This document shows, piece after piece, positions 47,880 to 60,389 of a DNA stretch of 64,000 nucleotides. A model generated the notes under the pieces. The model searched no databases. It saw nothing but the letters and a program-made list of their open reading frames with translations, and was not told the DNA's origin. How positions within the stretch are numbered: the stretch's first letter is position 1; each line of letters opens with the position of its first letter. Made by a program: the position numbers and the translations under genes. The stretch spans positions 289,039 to 353,038 of the forward strand of contig FN649732.1 of the NCBI GenBank assembly GCA_000310025.1, in the 5' to 3' direction. Source of the stretch: Ectocarpus siliculosus (lineage: Eukaryota; Sar; Phaeophyceae; Ectocarpales; Ectocarpaceae).

Positions 47880-48908
47880 AGGGAGGGTCGACAAGCGGAC
47901 GGAATGATCCATTATATCCGAAGGGAGGGCCGAAGGCCGACCCAGAAGGATGAAACGAATTGCTCCATCACACACAGGTTCATTGCGTTGCTCGCGAGCC
48001 CAATCAGCATGCGAGAAACGTTCGACAGACGCCCGGAAGTCTGAATCAGCCGAAGGATGCAGAGTCGCCTCGATAGAAGAGGATGTCGACTCTTGAAGCG
48101 TCGACTGAAACCATCCAGAAGGTAGCGCAGCGGCGGAGACCGAAGGCGAATTCGTGCGAGCGGTCGAAACAAAAGTCGGCGGGGACTCCGAAGAGTCGGG
48201 GGCTGCAGAAAATTGCAGAGCAGGAGCAACCGAATTTGCACTAAGCGTCGGAGACACAGAATCCACTCTATGAGCCAGAGGCGCGGAGGGATCAGGGATA
48301 AACCACCAGTACCAGGAGTCGAAACCGAACCGGGCGATACTGGTGTCGTCATGCCGGGGGCGCCGTCGGAGACCATCGAGACGGTCGTGGCGAAGCGGAA
48401 ATCCGTGTGGGAGGCAGGGAAGACGGGTCATCAGAGAAACCATAGTCAACAGGCGGGAGCGGCGGGAGCGGCTTGCCTGCCACAACCGCCGTACGGAGGC
48501 GAGTCCGCGTGGAAATCACTTGGGTAGGATCGAGGGTCCAACGTGGTGTGGCAGCCGGTGGGACGGTCGACGGAGACTGATGCAGTGAGTCAGACCAAAC
48601 GATGGGAGGCCGATTACCTCTTCTCGAAGGAGACGAAACGCCGAGCTTCTTAGACGATCAGGGAGCGATATTCCAGACGCCAGATCAAGACGAAAGGCCT
48701 GACGGCGGGAGATGCGGACCGTGCCGACGGATATCGACGAAGTTAGCCGGAGAGGGGGCAAGCCACCGAAGACCGAAGTCGGGGAAGTCGGACTAGCCCA
48801 CTCAAGCCAACACCTGCGGCCCGATGACCGGAAGGTGTGAGGCCAAGAACGGATGAAAAACACGGTCCCCGACGACGGCAACGGTGAGGGTACGCACGTG
48901 TGGTGCAA
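47880..48908 (-). pseudogene. LTR-retrotransposon polyprotein fragment (RNase H-integrase linker)
   Basis: Two minus-strand frames (48908-48516 and 48485-47865) are open over about 330 residues. They end in FRASVERFSHADWAREQRNEP followed by VCDGAIRFILLGRPSALPSD. That final block resembles the linker that precedes the H2C2 zinc finger of integrase in gypsy-like polyproteins of stramenopiles (recalled, not searched). No integrase catalytic core or long terminal repeat is seen, and the frame breaks once near 48500. I regard it as a relic. Confidence 0.45.
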
Positions 48909-50624
48909 TCTGGGAGACCCATGAAGAAGAACCTACTTGTTATTTACTCGTGTGGAACACCAGCAGCAACGGCTGTTGCCTTGGATACGGTAGAGGACTG
49001 AACAGGGGGGAGACGGATCCTCTGCTCAAGCAGGGGTTACTATGATCCTATTCCGTGTTTTATCCTTCCGCGGGGAGTTGCATCTCCCTGCACCTTCGAG
49101 AAAGAATAATTATATTCTATGTTCCGCCTACACATGAAAACCCTGTAACACGCGATATCAAAATGCCCCCCAAGACAAAAAAAAACATTACTGTAGAACA
49201 AAGGATTGCAGCACATGAATTTAAGATTCTTCTCGTCGATCTCGTCCAAGAGTTGGGTGTGTGTTTTTTTCGAGAGATGGTGTCGCGTAACTAAATGGTG
49301 AAGACCTTTGTGTTTCGTTGCTGTAGCACGCGCCAATGGCTGGCACAGTCTTTATTCAGAGAGTGAGGATCCTTCGACCATCGTCAAGTAAGTGATGATT
49401 CTCGTTTCTTTGTGCCACACGCGTCGTACGATCTGAAAGATCCCTGGTGATAGGCTCACCACTTGATTGTGTGTTATCCATTGTGGGACAGCAGGTAGTA
49501 CCCTGCGATAAGATAGGGCTGAGCTGATGCGGGGGTGAGATTCATCCCTCAAGGAGAGGGTGCTAAAGCCCCTTTCCCTGCACTTCAATCGGGAGTTCTC
49601 CGCCTTTTCCTATGGTTGTTTCAACCGAATATCGCTGACACAACCACCCCTGTCCACTCAAATCCCTCCACACGTTTTACAAGTATTCAGCCGGTTTCCC
49701 TCCATTCACTGCAAAGACTCCAACACATTCCGTTCGACTGTGGTTGTATCTCGAATGGGTAGTCTTTCTGTGTTCGCGTTTGTTTTTCCTACTCTGTACA
49801 ACAAGTATTCAGGAAATCATGAACCAAGAACACCACGATGACAGCACCAGCAGTAGTTTTGATCCAGCAAGGCACAAATGAAACAAGACACTCTTCAGCC
49901 TATTGAGGATAACAATACGAGGAAGGAGAGAGCCACACACACACGCAATGTAACTACTGTACATCATGTGAACGGACATCCCGCGGGGGCGTTTTCTTTT
50001 TCTCCATGGGCAAGGTGCGCGTCGTTGATGCTCAACGACAATAATCAGTGTGATCAGAGATCAGAGACAGCCGCCACCAGAAAGAGGTTGATTGGGCGTG
50101 GAGACGAAGAGAGAGTGCGCAATTGTAACATGAAAGGGAGAGGAGGGCTACCCACCCGAGATAGTCCTCAAGGGTTGCGTTGACTTCTGCGCGATGTCGA
50201 CGATGCATACGAGTTGTTACCTCAAACCAAAGATACTGCTGTGGATCATGTGTGCTTTATCAAAGACCACGTGAAGATGATGCTGTAGGCTATACTATAT
50301 TGCGAGTGGATGGACGGACGGACAACAAACCACACGAATCGGTCGACACACAAACCATCGCCGGTACAAGTATCTACGTATTCTACATTACAACAGTACA
50401 TGCACTGTAGTGCAACGAGCAAGCGTGAGTGGTCTTGTGTCTAGACTACCGACGCGTATGTATATGCGGACATGCGGACAAACGCTGGTCCCCACGACAA
50501 AGACGGGACTGTACAATACAACGCGCGCACCCAATCGCGCGCGTGGGCCCCTTCGACCTTTCCAGCAGCTGACACGCCGACAGCGGGGCCAACAGATAGA
50601 CGCACGCCCGCTCCACGTTCGGTC
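48909..50624. other. Stretch without a supported gene
   Basis: Contains a short frame at 49163-49294 (opening MPPKTKKNITVEQR) of protein-like composition but no partner exon. Otherwise nothing recognisable. The promoter of the fibrillin gene should lie near the right end. Confidence 0.35.
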
Positions 50625-53600
50625 ATGGGTGCTACTGGTAGCCTCCACGTAGTCGTCACGACTGCTCTGCTTCTCCTACCTGGCGGTGACGGTTTCTTCT
50701 CAGTCGTTCCGCGATGCGCCACCAGCAGCCGGGCCGGTGTTGCACTGTATTCATCTGCCACGTCGGATGATGTCCGTTCTGCCGAGGCCGCCAAGAGTAA
50801 CCTCAGGAGTGCGTTGGCGGAGAGCGGAGGGTCTACTCTTGCCGAGGGTGTCGGGGCTGCGGTAGAGGTGCGTATGGGGGGTGACTTCTGTGCTTACGCG
50901 TTCGTGTATCCGACGTGTCTTTTTTGCCGTTCGGCAGTTTATTGGAATGAAAAACAACACACGCTCTTGTTTGTTGTGCGTCCATGGATGCTACACTGTA
51001 CATTACAGCGGTACTCCATGGCATGCATAGATGTTGTGTTGTTGGTGTTTTGTCTTCACATGAAAAACCGTTCTGTTCTCTCTGCTCAGTACCTTCTTCT
51101 GTCCGTACTAGCCTAACCCTTGACACGGTCGATTCCCGTGGTCACAGGCTAACTTACACCCAAAAATAAGGTATACGAAAATAAAATGGACTCGAAGGGT
51201 CCAGGTCCGCAAGCCAATAAAGGTCAACGACGGATAGTCTAGGCCACTCCGCTCGCCTCTCTGCACGCTATGCGAGGTAACCCTAGATTGGAAAAGATAG
51301 AAAAATCAACGTGCGGAAGCAGGGAGTAAAATGTTGTACCTTATGCAATTTGTGCAATACGTACGTACGTGTGTTGTATCGTAAGTGTATGTGTGGGTGT
51401 TTTTTTTTATTTTTCTTAATATGACACAACGAATCCATCTCGATCTGTAGAAAAGAGTCTGAGACAGATTAGCAATGTGGGTGTTTTTGCTTCTTCCATA
51501 AACGGTGTTATGTACAACAACACAAATTTAGCACACCCGACAAACCAACATACCAACATTTTCCTTCTACACCTTTCCAGCATAACATGCAGAGAGATAC
51601 ACAAGACGGCTACCAAACTGTCTTGTTGAGCCTGTTACCCACAGGGGAGATGTCGCTGTGTGCTGCTCGGGAAATCGTGGAAATACAGGTAGCCTTCCTC
51701 TGACGCTATGGATTCATTGCTAGTCTATCTTAGACTCTTTCCTTAGATAAAGATGGATTCGTTGGGTCGTATGAAGAAGCGCTCAGTATCTACCGCGGTG
51801 GATACTGGGGTACAGTAGATTCACCTATTATCTCACTCAATTTGATCGTACTCCGGAGTAGCTATCACCCGAGGCTGGAAATGTTTCTGCACCAACAATG
51901 TTGAGGATGTTGGCGTGTGGATGCTGACATGAGTCTGGGATGATTCTCGAACGAGGTGATGTTGCGGAGAAATATATATGTCCCTGGAGCCAACAACACC
52001 AGATGTATTTTCATGATAAGACTCCTGCTGCACATGAGAGCAGCGCACGCCTCGGTCGTGCAATCTTTTATGCGATAGTCTACCCGTACCAGGTACTTCG
52101 AAGTACAACATAGTCAGAGGCTGATGGCAAGAACTCAAGTCTGCGTCCGAATCTGCGTAACCTGTGCAGCGCAGCGGACGGATCACTGCTGTTGTACCGC
52201 TGGACGGCTGTGCTGGACGGAGGGTAGGCCGAGTCTTTTGATTGCCACTAACGCATGTAACGCAACACATACAAGCATTCGTGAGTACTTGCACTGATGT
52301 ACGACATAGAGCAGAATACAGCTGCAACAACTTCATGCACTTTTGTACCGTATTTGTGCGTGTTATGGCACCCATCGTTGATTTCGCACCCATCGGTGTT
52401 GTGGCACGGGGGTGCGCAAAAATATCGAACACGTCTTTTGATTTAATTGCATTTCCGCACCGGTATCGGTGTTAACGCACCCGGTGCGATATCAACGATA
52501 AAACCTGCTTGTAGGACGTAAATTTGCGTGCTTGCGCAAGGTACCGGAACCCTCCGGGCCACGTCTCAAACTGTATGTAGCGAACCGCTGGGGCGCCATT
52601 CCCTTCATGTGTGTATATCGCACCGTCGATCAGTAGAAATGATACATGTTTCCTTCTACGGTAATCCGTACATCGAATGCACTCACTCACTCAACTACTG
52701 TAAGCACACAGAACACATCCCGCACCTCCAATCAACCGAACAAGAAGGAGTTCGTAAACGGTACTACTACAATTGTACCGGTCATGCCCCTTGAGGCAGA
52801 CAAAGACAGATGGAGCACCAGCCAACAAATGAGGGGCTTGCGATTTACAAAGAGGTTGTAAGAAAAACGATACCTTACTCTATACCTTTCCCAGCAGCGA
52901 ACCACGGCGTCTGTTGTGTTTGGCATATGCTACCCCATCAAACTCGCATCAGCCGCTTCTTTTAAGTACCGTAACACGCATAATTGCGGTACTCGTACCA
53001 GGAGACGCCTGTGTTCGTTTCTTGAGTATTGTACCTATCGGTGTGTCGCACCGGGGTGCGTTTACTCAGCACCGTAAAATGGCTACTGCAATTTCTTCCG
53101 TATCGCAGCCATCGGTGTCATCCCACCGGGGGTGCGTTGGAAATCCAGAACGAAATTATTTAATTGCATTTCCGCACGGGGATCGGTGTTATGCCACCCA
53201 TTGGTGATATGGTACCGGGGTGCGATGAAAAACCAAGATAGGAATGATTTAACAAACGATCGCACCCCGGTGCCATAACACGCACAATTCCGGTACTTGC
53301 AATTTCGGCTTTGGAGCGCATGCGACGAATACGCGTTCGTCATATTCATGCACGCATGTGTGAGTCACCTGCAATGTCGCGTACTTGCACGCGTCTGGGT
53401 TACTTGCAATGGTGGCCCGGTGAAGGTGGGTTGCTGTGGATAGACTGGAATATCAGGCATCTTCGTCAAATGTTCCTTATTCTGTTAAGTGATAGCGGTA
53501 CGCACTACTGTGATCTAACGAAATGCAATAGCGACAGACATCGATTGCTAACATCAGCTCATGCCGGCGGTTACATGTCCCAACGTCGACAACGTCTTGC

Positions 53601-56600
53601 GCAGAAGAGGAGTGACTCGAGTGCCCGGAACGCTTTTTTGCTACTATTAATACAACCGAGAGAAAGGCTCCAGTACGTTTGGTGTTCGTCAACTCAGTTT
53701 GTTTCATGCATCTCAGTTTCGGACGCCTCTTGTGTCTATCTCGTGTCCGGGCGGCATTGATTCAGCGCCAGGATCTACATGTTGCGTGTTTTTCAGCAGT
53801 GACAGCGCAACAGCAAGACCGCGACAAACAACACAGCAGCGCACTGCCAATCCCTTCGTGATCTTCTCTTACAGGACACTGACCGAAGTCTGTGGGCGTA
53901 CGCTGCGTTTTATGTCTGTGGCACTTTGTTGCCACAGGATGGGGCATTACCGCATCAATCGTCCCTGGAACAGAAAACATCCCTTTGTACGCAATGAGGC
54001 GCTGATCGATTCGACCAAAACCCCGAAAACAATGTTTTTTTACGTGACTTCCGCCATCTCTTCGTGTGGCCATGGCCCGAAAAGCGTATTCTTGGCCACG
54101 GTGACGATGAACGGTGCTCCATTTTTCCATCAGGTGCTGGCCAATTTCAACCCCACATCCTCCCCTGCTAAGGCATGGCCACTGCACAGCGGAGAGTGGG
54201 CTTCCGTAGGTGAGAACATTTTCCAACATGGACTTACGTAGAGGTCGTGATATACGCTCGCTCGTACCATCAATAAGCATGGCGAATGGCCATAGGCCTG
54301 CGCACACCACAACGTCGGCAACGAGGAAATCGGTTTTTCGTTGGCCAGGCGGAAACTGTATGGCGCTCGAACCGCCGCGAGAGATGGTCGCCGTCGTGTC
54401 GCGTGCAGGGTACGCACAGCACGTTGCTTAGACACCGCTGGCCAAGCCATCCCGGCACTTGCGTGCTTAGACAACGCTGGTCAAGCTATCTCGGCACTGC
54501 TTGCGTCTATTAGCGTGTTTGTGTTTTGGCTTGGACTGCCTTAACCTTGCGAGCATTGATCCCGCTGCCGGCCATGGGAACAGATGGCGTCGTGACTACT
54601 ATCCATCGAAGTACACACCACGCCATATGATTGTCCCTTCTCCCCGGAGAAGATGGTTTTCCATTCCTCACAAAATGTAGGATGCGTTCAACCACCATTT
54701 TCAGTTCGTGTCACCAGCGATGCTTTTATCTCTGGGTAGAAGCACCCCACAACCACCTCAGTTGCGTCCGAGAGAGAATGGTTAGTGGAGGTTGCAGTAT
54801 CGAAGGTTTGGCCTCGATGCGTCAACTACGGAGTGAGATATGTGAACGGGTGCTGTCGTTCGCAAGTTGGAAGTTGTGTGCTCTTGGTTGATGACGCACG
54901 CGGCCCAACCCAGAGCAAAAATGTATTTTTTTCGCGGGCCGTGATCTTTCTTCTCCGTTGTCGGCGCCCGTGGCGTCGACACGGTGCGAGGCCCTTGCGA
55001 ATCTGCCCCGTGCAGATTTCATAGCGTTATGGACGATAAGGTTGACTGACCTGTGGTAATCTCTCCGCACCCACAAGATAAATCTCGCCGCGCCAAGATA
55101 TATCCAGCAAGGTCGATGGGGCAAGATTTGTTCGAAAGGGCAACTTTTGGCCGCCGAACAAATCTTTGCCAAGATTTTTTTCGAAGATTTGTGCCCCATA
55201 AATCGTGAAACTGAACTATCTTGGCCCAAGATCAAGATAATTCCCAAAGAAAGCGTCTCCATAAAGACCGGTCTCACGCCCCGTCCGACGCGCCATGGGG
55301 CTGCGTTGATTGTTGCCCTCTCGCGCCCCTCCCGTCGCGGCTGTGGGCACACGGCCATCTCGCCGTATTCTCTGAATATTCCCCCCCCCGCGCCCCTTCC
55401 GTCGCGGCTATGGGCACACGGCCTTTCGGCCGTGGTTGTTGCCCTCCACGCCCCCTTCCGTCGCGGCTATGGGCACACGGCCTTTCGGTCGTTTTCTGTG
55501 ACTCCACCCTCTCACGCTCCCGCAATGGTGCCACCTTCACCACCTCCTGCTGCTGCTGCTGTGTGTAGATGGAGCGCGCGCGGTGCGCGCGCGGTGACCC
55601 GCGCGGCTTTAGTGTCTTTTCCCCGCCTCTTCGTACAAGGCCTCACGTGCCGCCTCCAGCTCCTCGTCATCGCATTCCACCATGATCGCCAGGACAGCCT
55701 ACGGGGTTCCGCACGATACTAACCGATGCCCCCGCTTGTTGCACTAACACTATCTACTGCCTCACCCCACCGTGTCTTTCTTCCCATGGCCCCACGAGTA
55801 GCTTCCCCTGGTTCTTTTGATGGCGCATCGACGGCGTCGTGGGGATGCATGCTGCCTCAGCTCTCCACACGCAAGCAAGCACTTTCCCGCGGTCAACAGG
55901 CGCACTTGGTGTGCCGTCTGCGGCACCCCCTCCAGCGCCGCGCAGCTCTTCTCGACGTGATGAGCACGTTGCTCTGACTCTTCGGCCAGCGCCTCCAGCG
56001 GCGGCTGCACCTCTACCAGCGCTGCCTATCTTGTAGAGATATTCGGTGTTCTGAGATCTGCCAAACCCACCTTTAGAAGGGGCCTGAAACGCCCACACCG
56101 GTTCGCCTGCCGCAACCGGCCTACTGCTGATGATCTCTTCTGCAGCCGCGAGTCTATGCAAGCGCCCACCGCAACAGGCTTCTCTTGGGATGATGACCCC
56201 CTGACGTCCCCGCTGCCCGGTCCGGTCCCATGTCCGGGTCCACTCCAGCAGGGATCCTTGGCACTACCAGGCTGGCTCCCGGTCTAGTGCTACTCCCCTC
56301 GTGCTGTGCGGGCGGCATGATTCCGTTGTTGTGCGGCCCCTCTCCCAGCAGACCGCGGGCAGACGTAGCGCCCGTATCGACAGCGCCCACCGTGGCGCCG
56401 CCGGACTCCCCCTCCTTCTCTCCCTTTCCTATGGCGGCTCGCAGCAGTTCCGTCAGCTCCTGCACTGCTTACTTGTGGTGACGTCGGCAGCCTCTGCTGC
56501 AACATCGGCGCCACTCATCTCCAGCACGGGTTCCCTCGAGGGATACACTCTAGAGTGTTAGTATACCCATGTATGTGTGTCGAAGATGCTTGCATCACTT

Positions 56601-58160
56601 GTATAAAGGACAGCAGACGAGATCAAGACGCGGCGGGAGAGAGAGTGCCGCAAAGCAGCAAGCACTCCCACAGAGCCAAGCCCCGTGGACCAACCATAAA
56701 ACCTAATCCAGGGGACTATCAACTCCTATCTGCGTAGCCACTTCCTGCAGTCCCGTTGGAATATCCTCATTCGCTCCTGCACACACGAACAATCCTTGCA
56801 CTCCCGTCTGAGCGTCTACGCGTTGCCGTCGGAAAAGCAGCTGCCTGTTAGACGCCATTGTTGCCGAGACCATGAACTTCAACCCAAGAACCCACACGTT
56901 GCTGCTACCCGTGCACTCCATCCAGGGGAGGACTTCAAGGGCACGACTCGCACCAAAGACGGAGTGGAGTGCACCCTAGGGCGGCTTGTGTTCAACATCT
57001 TTGAGCCCGTGAACCTCCCCGTCCTGATAGTGGCCATCAAGAATACCATTGGGGACCGCCCCGAAAACGCTGACCCGGCGTACGAATCCAATTACGTGAT
57101 CTCGACTCGCTGGGTGGCCCGCGACGGGAGCGGGCTCAGGGGACGCGTGGAGATCTCAGGGACCTGCTGGGAAGACCCTTCCATGCCGGAACGCGTCTTG
57201 GTGCGGTTCACGAAGGGCTCCATTGAACCAGACGAGGGGCAAGACCTCGACGCCTGGCGTAAGGTCATCGGCGTGCGGGATGTCGAGGGCACCAAAGACA
57301 AAGGGCCGCTGTCCACCCTGAAGGAGAAAGCCGCAAGGTTGATGCTCAAGGTAAAATCTCTTGTGGATACCAAGTTTGTTGTTCCTATTTCGAGGGTTTG
57401 CGTCTATTTTGGTCTCATGCAGCAGCAACAGCCGTGTTCTGTTTGACCGCGACGCGTGGACGGACAATTTTCGGTACACTGAGGAGCTGCAACTCAGGCG
57501 CGCTGAGGTTTCAACTCCGGAAGAGGTAAAACTATCACAAGGTAGTCTGCCACACGAGGAGGAGCGTGGCGTTCGGTTTACGGGAGTAGAACTTACTTGC
57601 CCCGGAGGTGTCGGTTTCCAAGCGTACCGTGAGAGGCGGGGAGATGGCACCCCCCCAAGACCGACTTTCAAAGCCAACACAACCAAGTGGGTGCGGAAAG
57701 AGGCCGAAAGTCTACGGAAAGCCTCCACGAGATGTTTCCAAAACCTGTATTTTTGTTGTTGGCACAAGCCTGGTTGTGAAGCAATCCAGCTTTGAAAATC
57801 GGTCTGGGGGGGGTGCCATCTCTCCGCCTCTTACGGTATTTACATAGCTATGGATATCGACCACAAGACGTGTGGTATTCAACTTTGGAACATCATGCGA
57901 CGAAAGAACGAGGAGAACCCGCACAGAAACTCCAGTGAAAGGGATTGAAACTTCATTACAATGTATAATGTGTTTGTTTTCGTCGCTCTCAGGTGGTGTT
58001 CGGTTTTCAGGGGCCCGCGGACGGCCTGGGCCCTCGTGGGGAACTGTCCTACGAGATGAAGCGCAGTCCAAAAGGCTATTTAGACATCATTTACCTCGAC
58101 GAGGAGATGAGGGTGACGCGCGGTCAGCAGGGCGCCCTGGTGGTGGTCGATCGTGTTTGA
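50625..58160 (+). CDS. Plastid lipid-associated protein (PAP/fibrillin)
   Basis: Four exons, 50625-50867, 54134-54209, 56926-57350 and 57993-58160, join with matching phases (0, 1, 0) to 303 residues. Residues 1-20 form a signal peptide (LHVVVTTALLLLPG), and GDG then FFSVVPR gives an aromatic residue at the likely cleavage site, as in bipartite plastid targeting of secondary plastids. The PAP/fibrillin domain begins AKSNLRSALAES and continues VLANFNPTSSPAKAWPLHSG. Exon 3 has TLGRLVFNIFEPVNLPVLIV and ERVLVRFTKGSIEP, and exon 4 has SPKGYLDIIYLDEEMRVTRG. Fibrillins bind lipids of plastoglobules and thylakoids. The short strand usually found between the GxW and the TLGR motif is missing, so a small exon may have been overlooked in the 2.7 kb intron 2. 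Introns 1 and 3 contain mobile elements. A second, similar first exon lies 4.5 kb upstream. Confidence 0.87.
51053..51298. repeat. Dispersed 230-bp repeat, copy 2
   Basis: Matches 44652-44882 over its full length with small indels, in the same orientation. It lies in fibrillin intron 1. A partial third copy of about 60 bp (TCCGTTCCCTCTACTCAGTA and following) is at 58805-58865. Confidence 0.85.
51412..51768. mobile_element. 48-bp-TIR miniature element, copy in fibrillin intron 1
   Basis: The left end (TTTTTCTTAATATGACACAA, then CGAATCCATCTCGAT) and the right end (TAAAGATGGATTCGTTGGGT) are inverted relative to each other and match the 60390 copy. The interior shares TGTCTTGTTGAGCCTGTTAC and ACAGGGGAGATGTCGCTGTG. 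It is longer than the 60390 copy because of extra internal sequence. No coding capacity. Confidence 0.75.
52361..53285. repeat. Second cluster of CACC/GGTG palindromes
   Basis: At least seven short palindromic units with the core GCACCGGGGTGCG, or the related ATCGGTGTT flank, lie near 52361, 52384, 52455, 53047, 53120, 53172 and 53258. A direct repeat of about 35 bp (ATTTAATTGCATTTCCGCAC and following) occurs at 52441 and 53159. All lie in fibrillin intron 1. The core is shared with the cluster at 12422-13135. Confidence 0.65.
55325..55500. repeat. 62-66 bp tandem repeat, three copies
   Basis: Three copies of CGTCGCGGCTATGGGCACAC followed by GGCC begin near 55333, 55398 and 55460, with decreasing divergence. 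They lie in fibrillin intron 2. A perfect GCGCGCGGTGCGCGCGC hairpin lies nearby at about 55575. Confidence 0.75.
57626..57838. mobile_element. MITE-like element with 49-bp inverted repeats, in fibrillin intron 3
   Basis: 57626-57674 (TACCGTGAGAGGCGGGGAGA, then TGGCACCCCCCC) and 57790-57838 are inverted copies with about five mismatches. The 115 bp between them carry no coding sequence. The whole would fold into a long hairpin. An open frame crossing it (57361-57795) is intronic, because the exon-to-exon join around it completes the fibrillin domain. Confidence 0.8.
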
Positions 58161-60389
58161 TTTTATTTAGTCGACGTGCTGCGGGTGCGGGCTTGTGCTA
58201 AGTTTTTTTTTTCCATGTACTGTAGACAAGATCCACAATCCACAACCTTCACAACGGCGCTACTTTCCGTATTTTTGTTGCTCTTTATTTTTGACAAGTC
58301 TTCCACAGCTGAGCGATATTTGTTGTTGTATGCATACATATGTCGTTTCATTGCGCGCTGAACAGAAGCGATGGAATCTATTCGTTTATCTCCTTCCCAA
58401 CAGTTCGCCGCCTGAATGTCTTGGGCCCCTTGTCGCTACCATTTGTTCGCTTTCGGTTTGTTCCATTGTAACGTTTGTTCGTTTGCGCTGATTGTTGTGC
58501 GGACAATTTTCTGTTCTCTCTTCATTGCCAGTGCATTCTGTGTATTTTCTTCGTATGTGTAGTGCCCTTTTGGGTTTGTTGGCATTTAGCGCGGAAGGCG
58601 TCCGCGCCAGTTGGACGGGGGGCGGATGTTCGGCGGCAAGAGCAGAGACCGTAATGTTTTTTTACCTTGGAGTTAACAAGAACAACCTATTGTCGTCATC
58701 GTACCATTCTTATATTGCTCTTTTGAGCCTGCCGACGACGACGCCAAATATTAGAGCGGGAAGTGAGTTGTGTGTTCATTCCTGAGAGACTTACAGGTCC
58801 TTCTTTACATTGCAAAACAGTTCCGTTCCCTCTACTCAGTACCTTCTTCTGTCTTGTCAGTACTAGTCTCTACGAGGTCCTTACGAGTCGCACATTGTAC
58901 TCTTGATTCACATTGTACTCTTGATTCACGAGATGAGTGAGATGGATCGTGTGGAATCATTAGGAAGTCATCTTTGTTGTGGGTACGAAAGGTCTGAGCC
59001 GTGGTGTGTCGTGCGTGATCCTCGCATCTCAGGGGGCACGAAAGAAAGTGTATCATAGCCATGCCGTGATCGTCGGGGGGGGGGGGGTCAATATTTCCTG
59101 TCGTCACTCATACCTAGCATACCTCTCGGCCATTCGGCCATTCCCACATCCCTCCTCTCTTGAGGTTGTTACACCCTAATTTTGCGCGCAGCACCATGTA
59201 CGTCACAATGGATTTCTAACTCCTAAGTTCCTCTTGGCGCGTTCGCGGCACATCAGCAGACTGGAATATTTGTTGTACAGTCTACTGCTGTACTCCCAAC
59301 ACTATTTAGCCTCCAGTTGCCCCCCCCCTATAGAAGCCGAAATCAAACCAATAGACTATTTATTTAGTATAGACAAGGGTTTGATTTCGAGTCTAACATA
59401 AGGGTTTGATTTCGGCTTCTATACCCCCCAGTGCGTGCGGTAGGATGCGTGAGATACCACATCCCGTATGGACCGTTTTCCAAAGCTCGATAGCTCCACG
59501 ACGAAGAGGATACCGCGACACCTTTCGGAATGCTCTCGACAAGACGGTTCCAACGCTGACATTAGTTTCAGCGTCGTCGCTCGTTGTTGCTGCTGCTGCA
59601 GACAGACAAGAGTATTTGGCAGGCTTTGAATATCGGTCCAGGGGGGGGGGCGTGGTATATATGCTTCGGGAGCAAATGCAAGACGTGTATCCGACGATGG
59701 ACTGCAGCCAGTTCAAGAGAGTGCGATGTGTGGCGCTACCTGGTGTGTGGGTGTGTCGCAGGGCGGTGCGCCGTGTAATGGCCTGCCTGTGTGTAGCTGT
59801 CTGCTGTGTGCTATTATAGTAGGCTGGAGAAATGCGGAGAGCTGGGGCAGCCTGCCCCCCTGCCAAGACATCGCCATATCTGCGGATGCCCCTAAAGCCT
59901 TGCCGTGGTGCTTGCCGCGGGTTTCTGTTCACATGGCCGGCTGGAGCGTGTCGGGCACTGCGTGGAGTGATGGACGATAATGAGCGCTTTCATTGTTGTT
60001 GCTATGGCGGTGTCAAGCGGCTGGGCAAGCATTGGCTTCTTTGGGGGTGAGCTTATCAGGAAAGAACATCGGCGGCACCACTTCAACTCTATGTTTGCAT
60101 ACCTCCCGATTGTCTACCAGCCAGTCTACCCGACTATGTATACAACGATAGTGCACAATATGCTGCTGTGTACGGATCTATCCGCCCCCCGTGATGTGCT
60201 AGTATACACACACGGCACTTTGCCGGTTATATGTATGTTTCAGGAGCATGATTAATTTGCAATGCCTGCGTGGTCTAGCTGTTTCTGTGCGTACAGCAGT
60301 ACCACTATTATATCGCCTATATAAAACAGCTTCTTGTAGCACCGTCCCACCGATCCAATCAAAACAAGGAGGTGTTCTGTTATTTTTTA
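58161..60389. other. Stretch without a supported gene
   Basis: Contains the partial 230-bp repeat at 58805-58865, G homopolymers near 59070 and 59641, and a local duplication GGGTTTGATTTCG at about 59367 and 59402. A frame at 59406-59819 shares the fragment SSIAPR and a hydrophobic segment with a frame at 22545-22640. The similarity is too weak to call. Confidence 0.4.

Noticed and set aside
55754-56561. Minus-strand frames with Gag-like composition
   Set aside because: They need several frameshifts, show no zinc knuckle or other motif, and lie in fibrillin intron 2 on the opposite strand.
57361-57795. A 144-residue plus frame inside the fibrillin locus, tempting as an extra exon
   Set aside because: Joining 57350 directly to 57993 in phase completes the PAP domain. 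The frame also runs across an inverted-repeat element.
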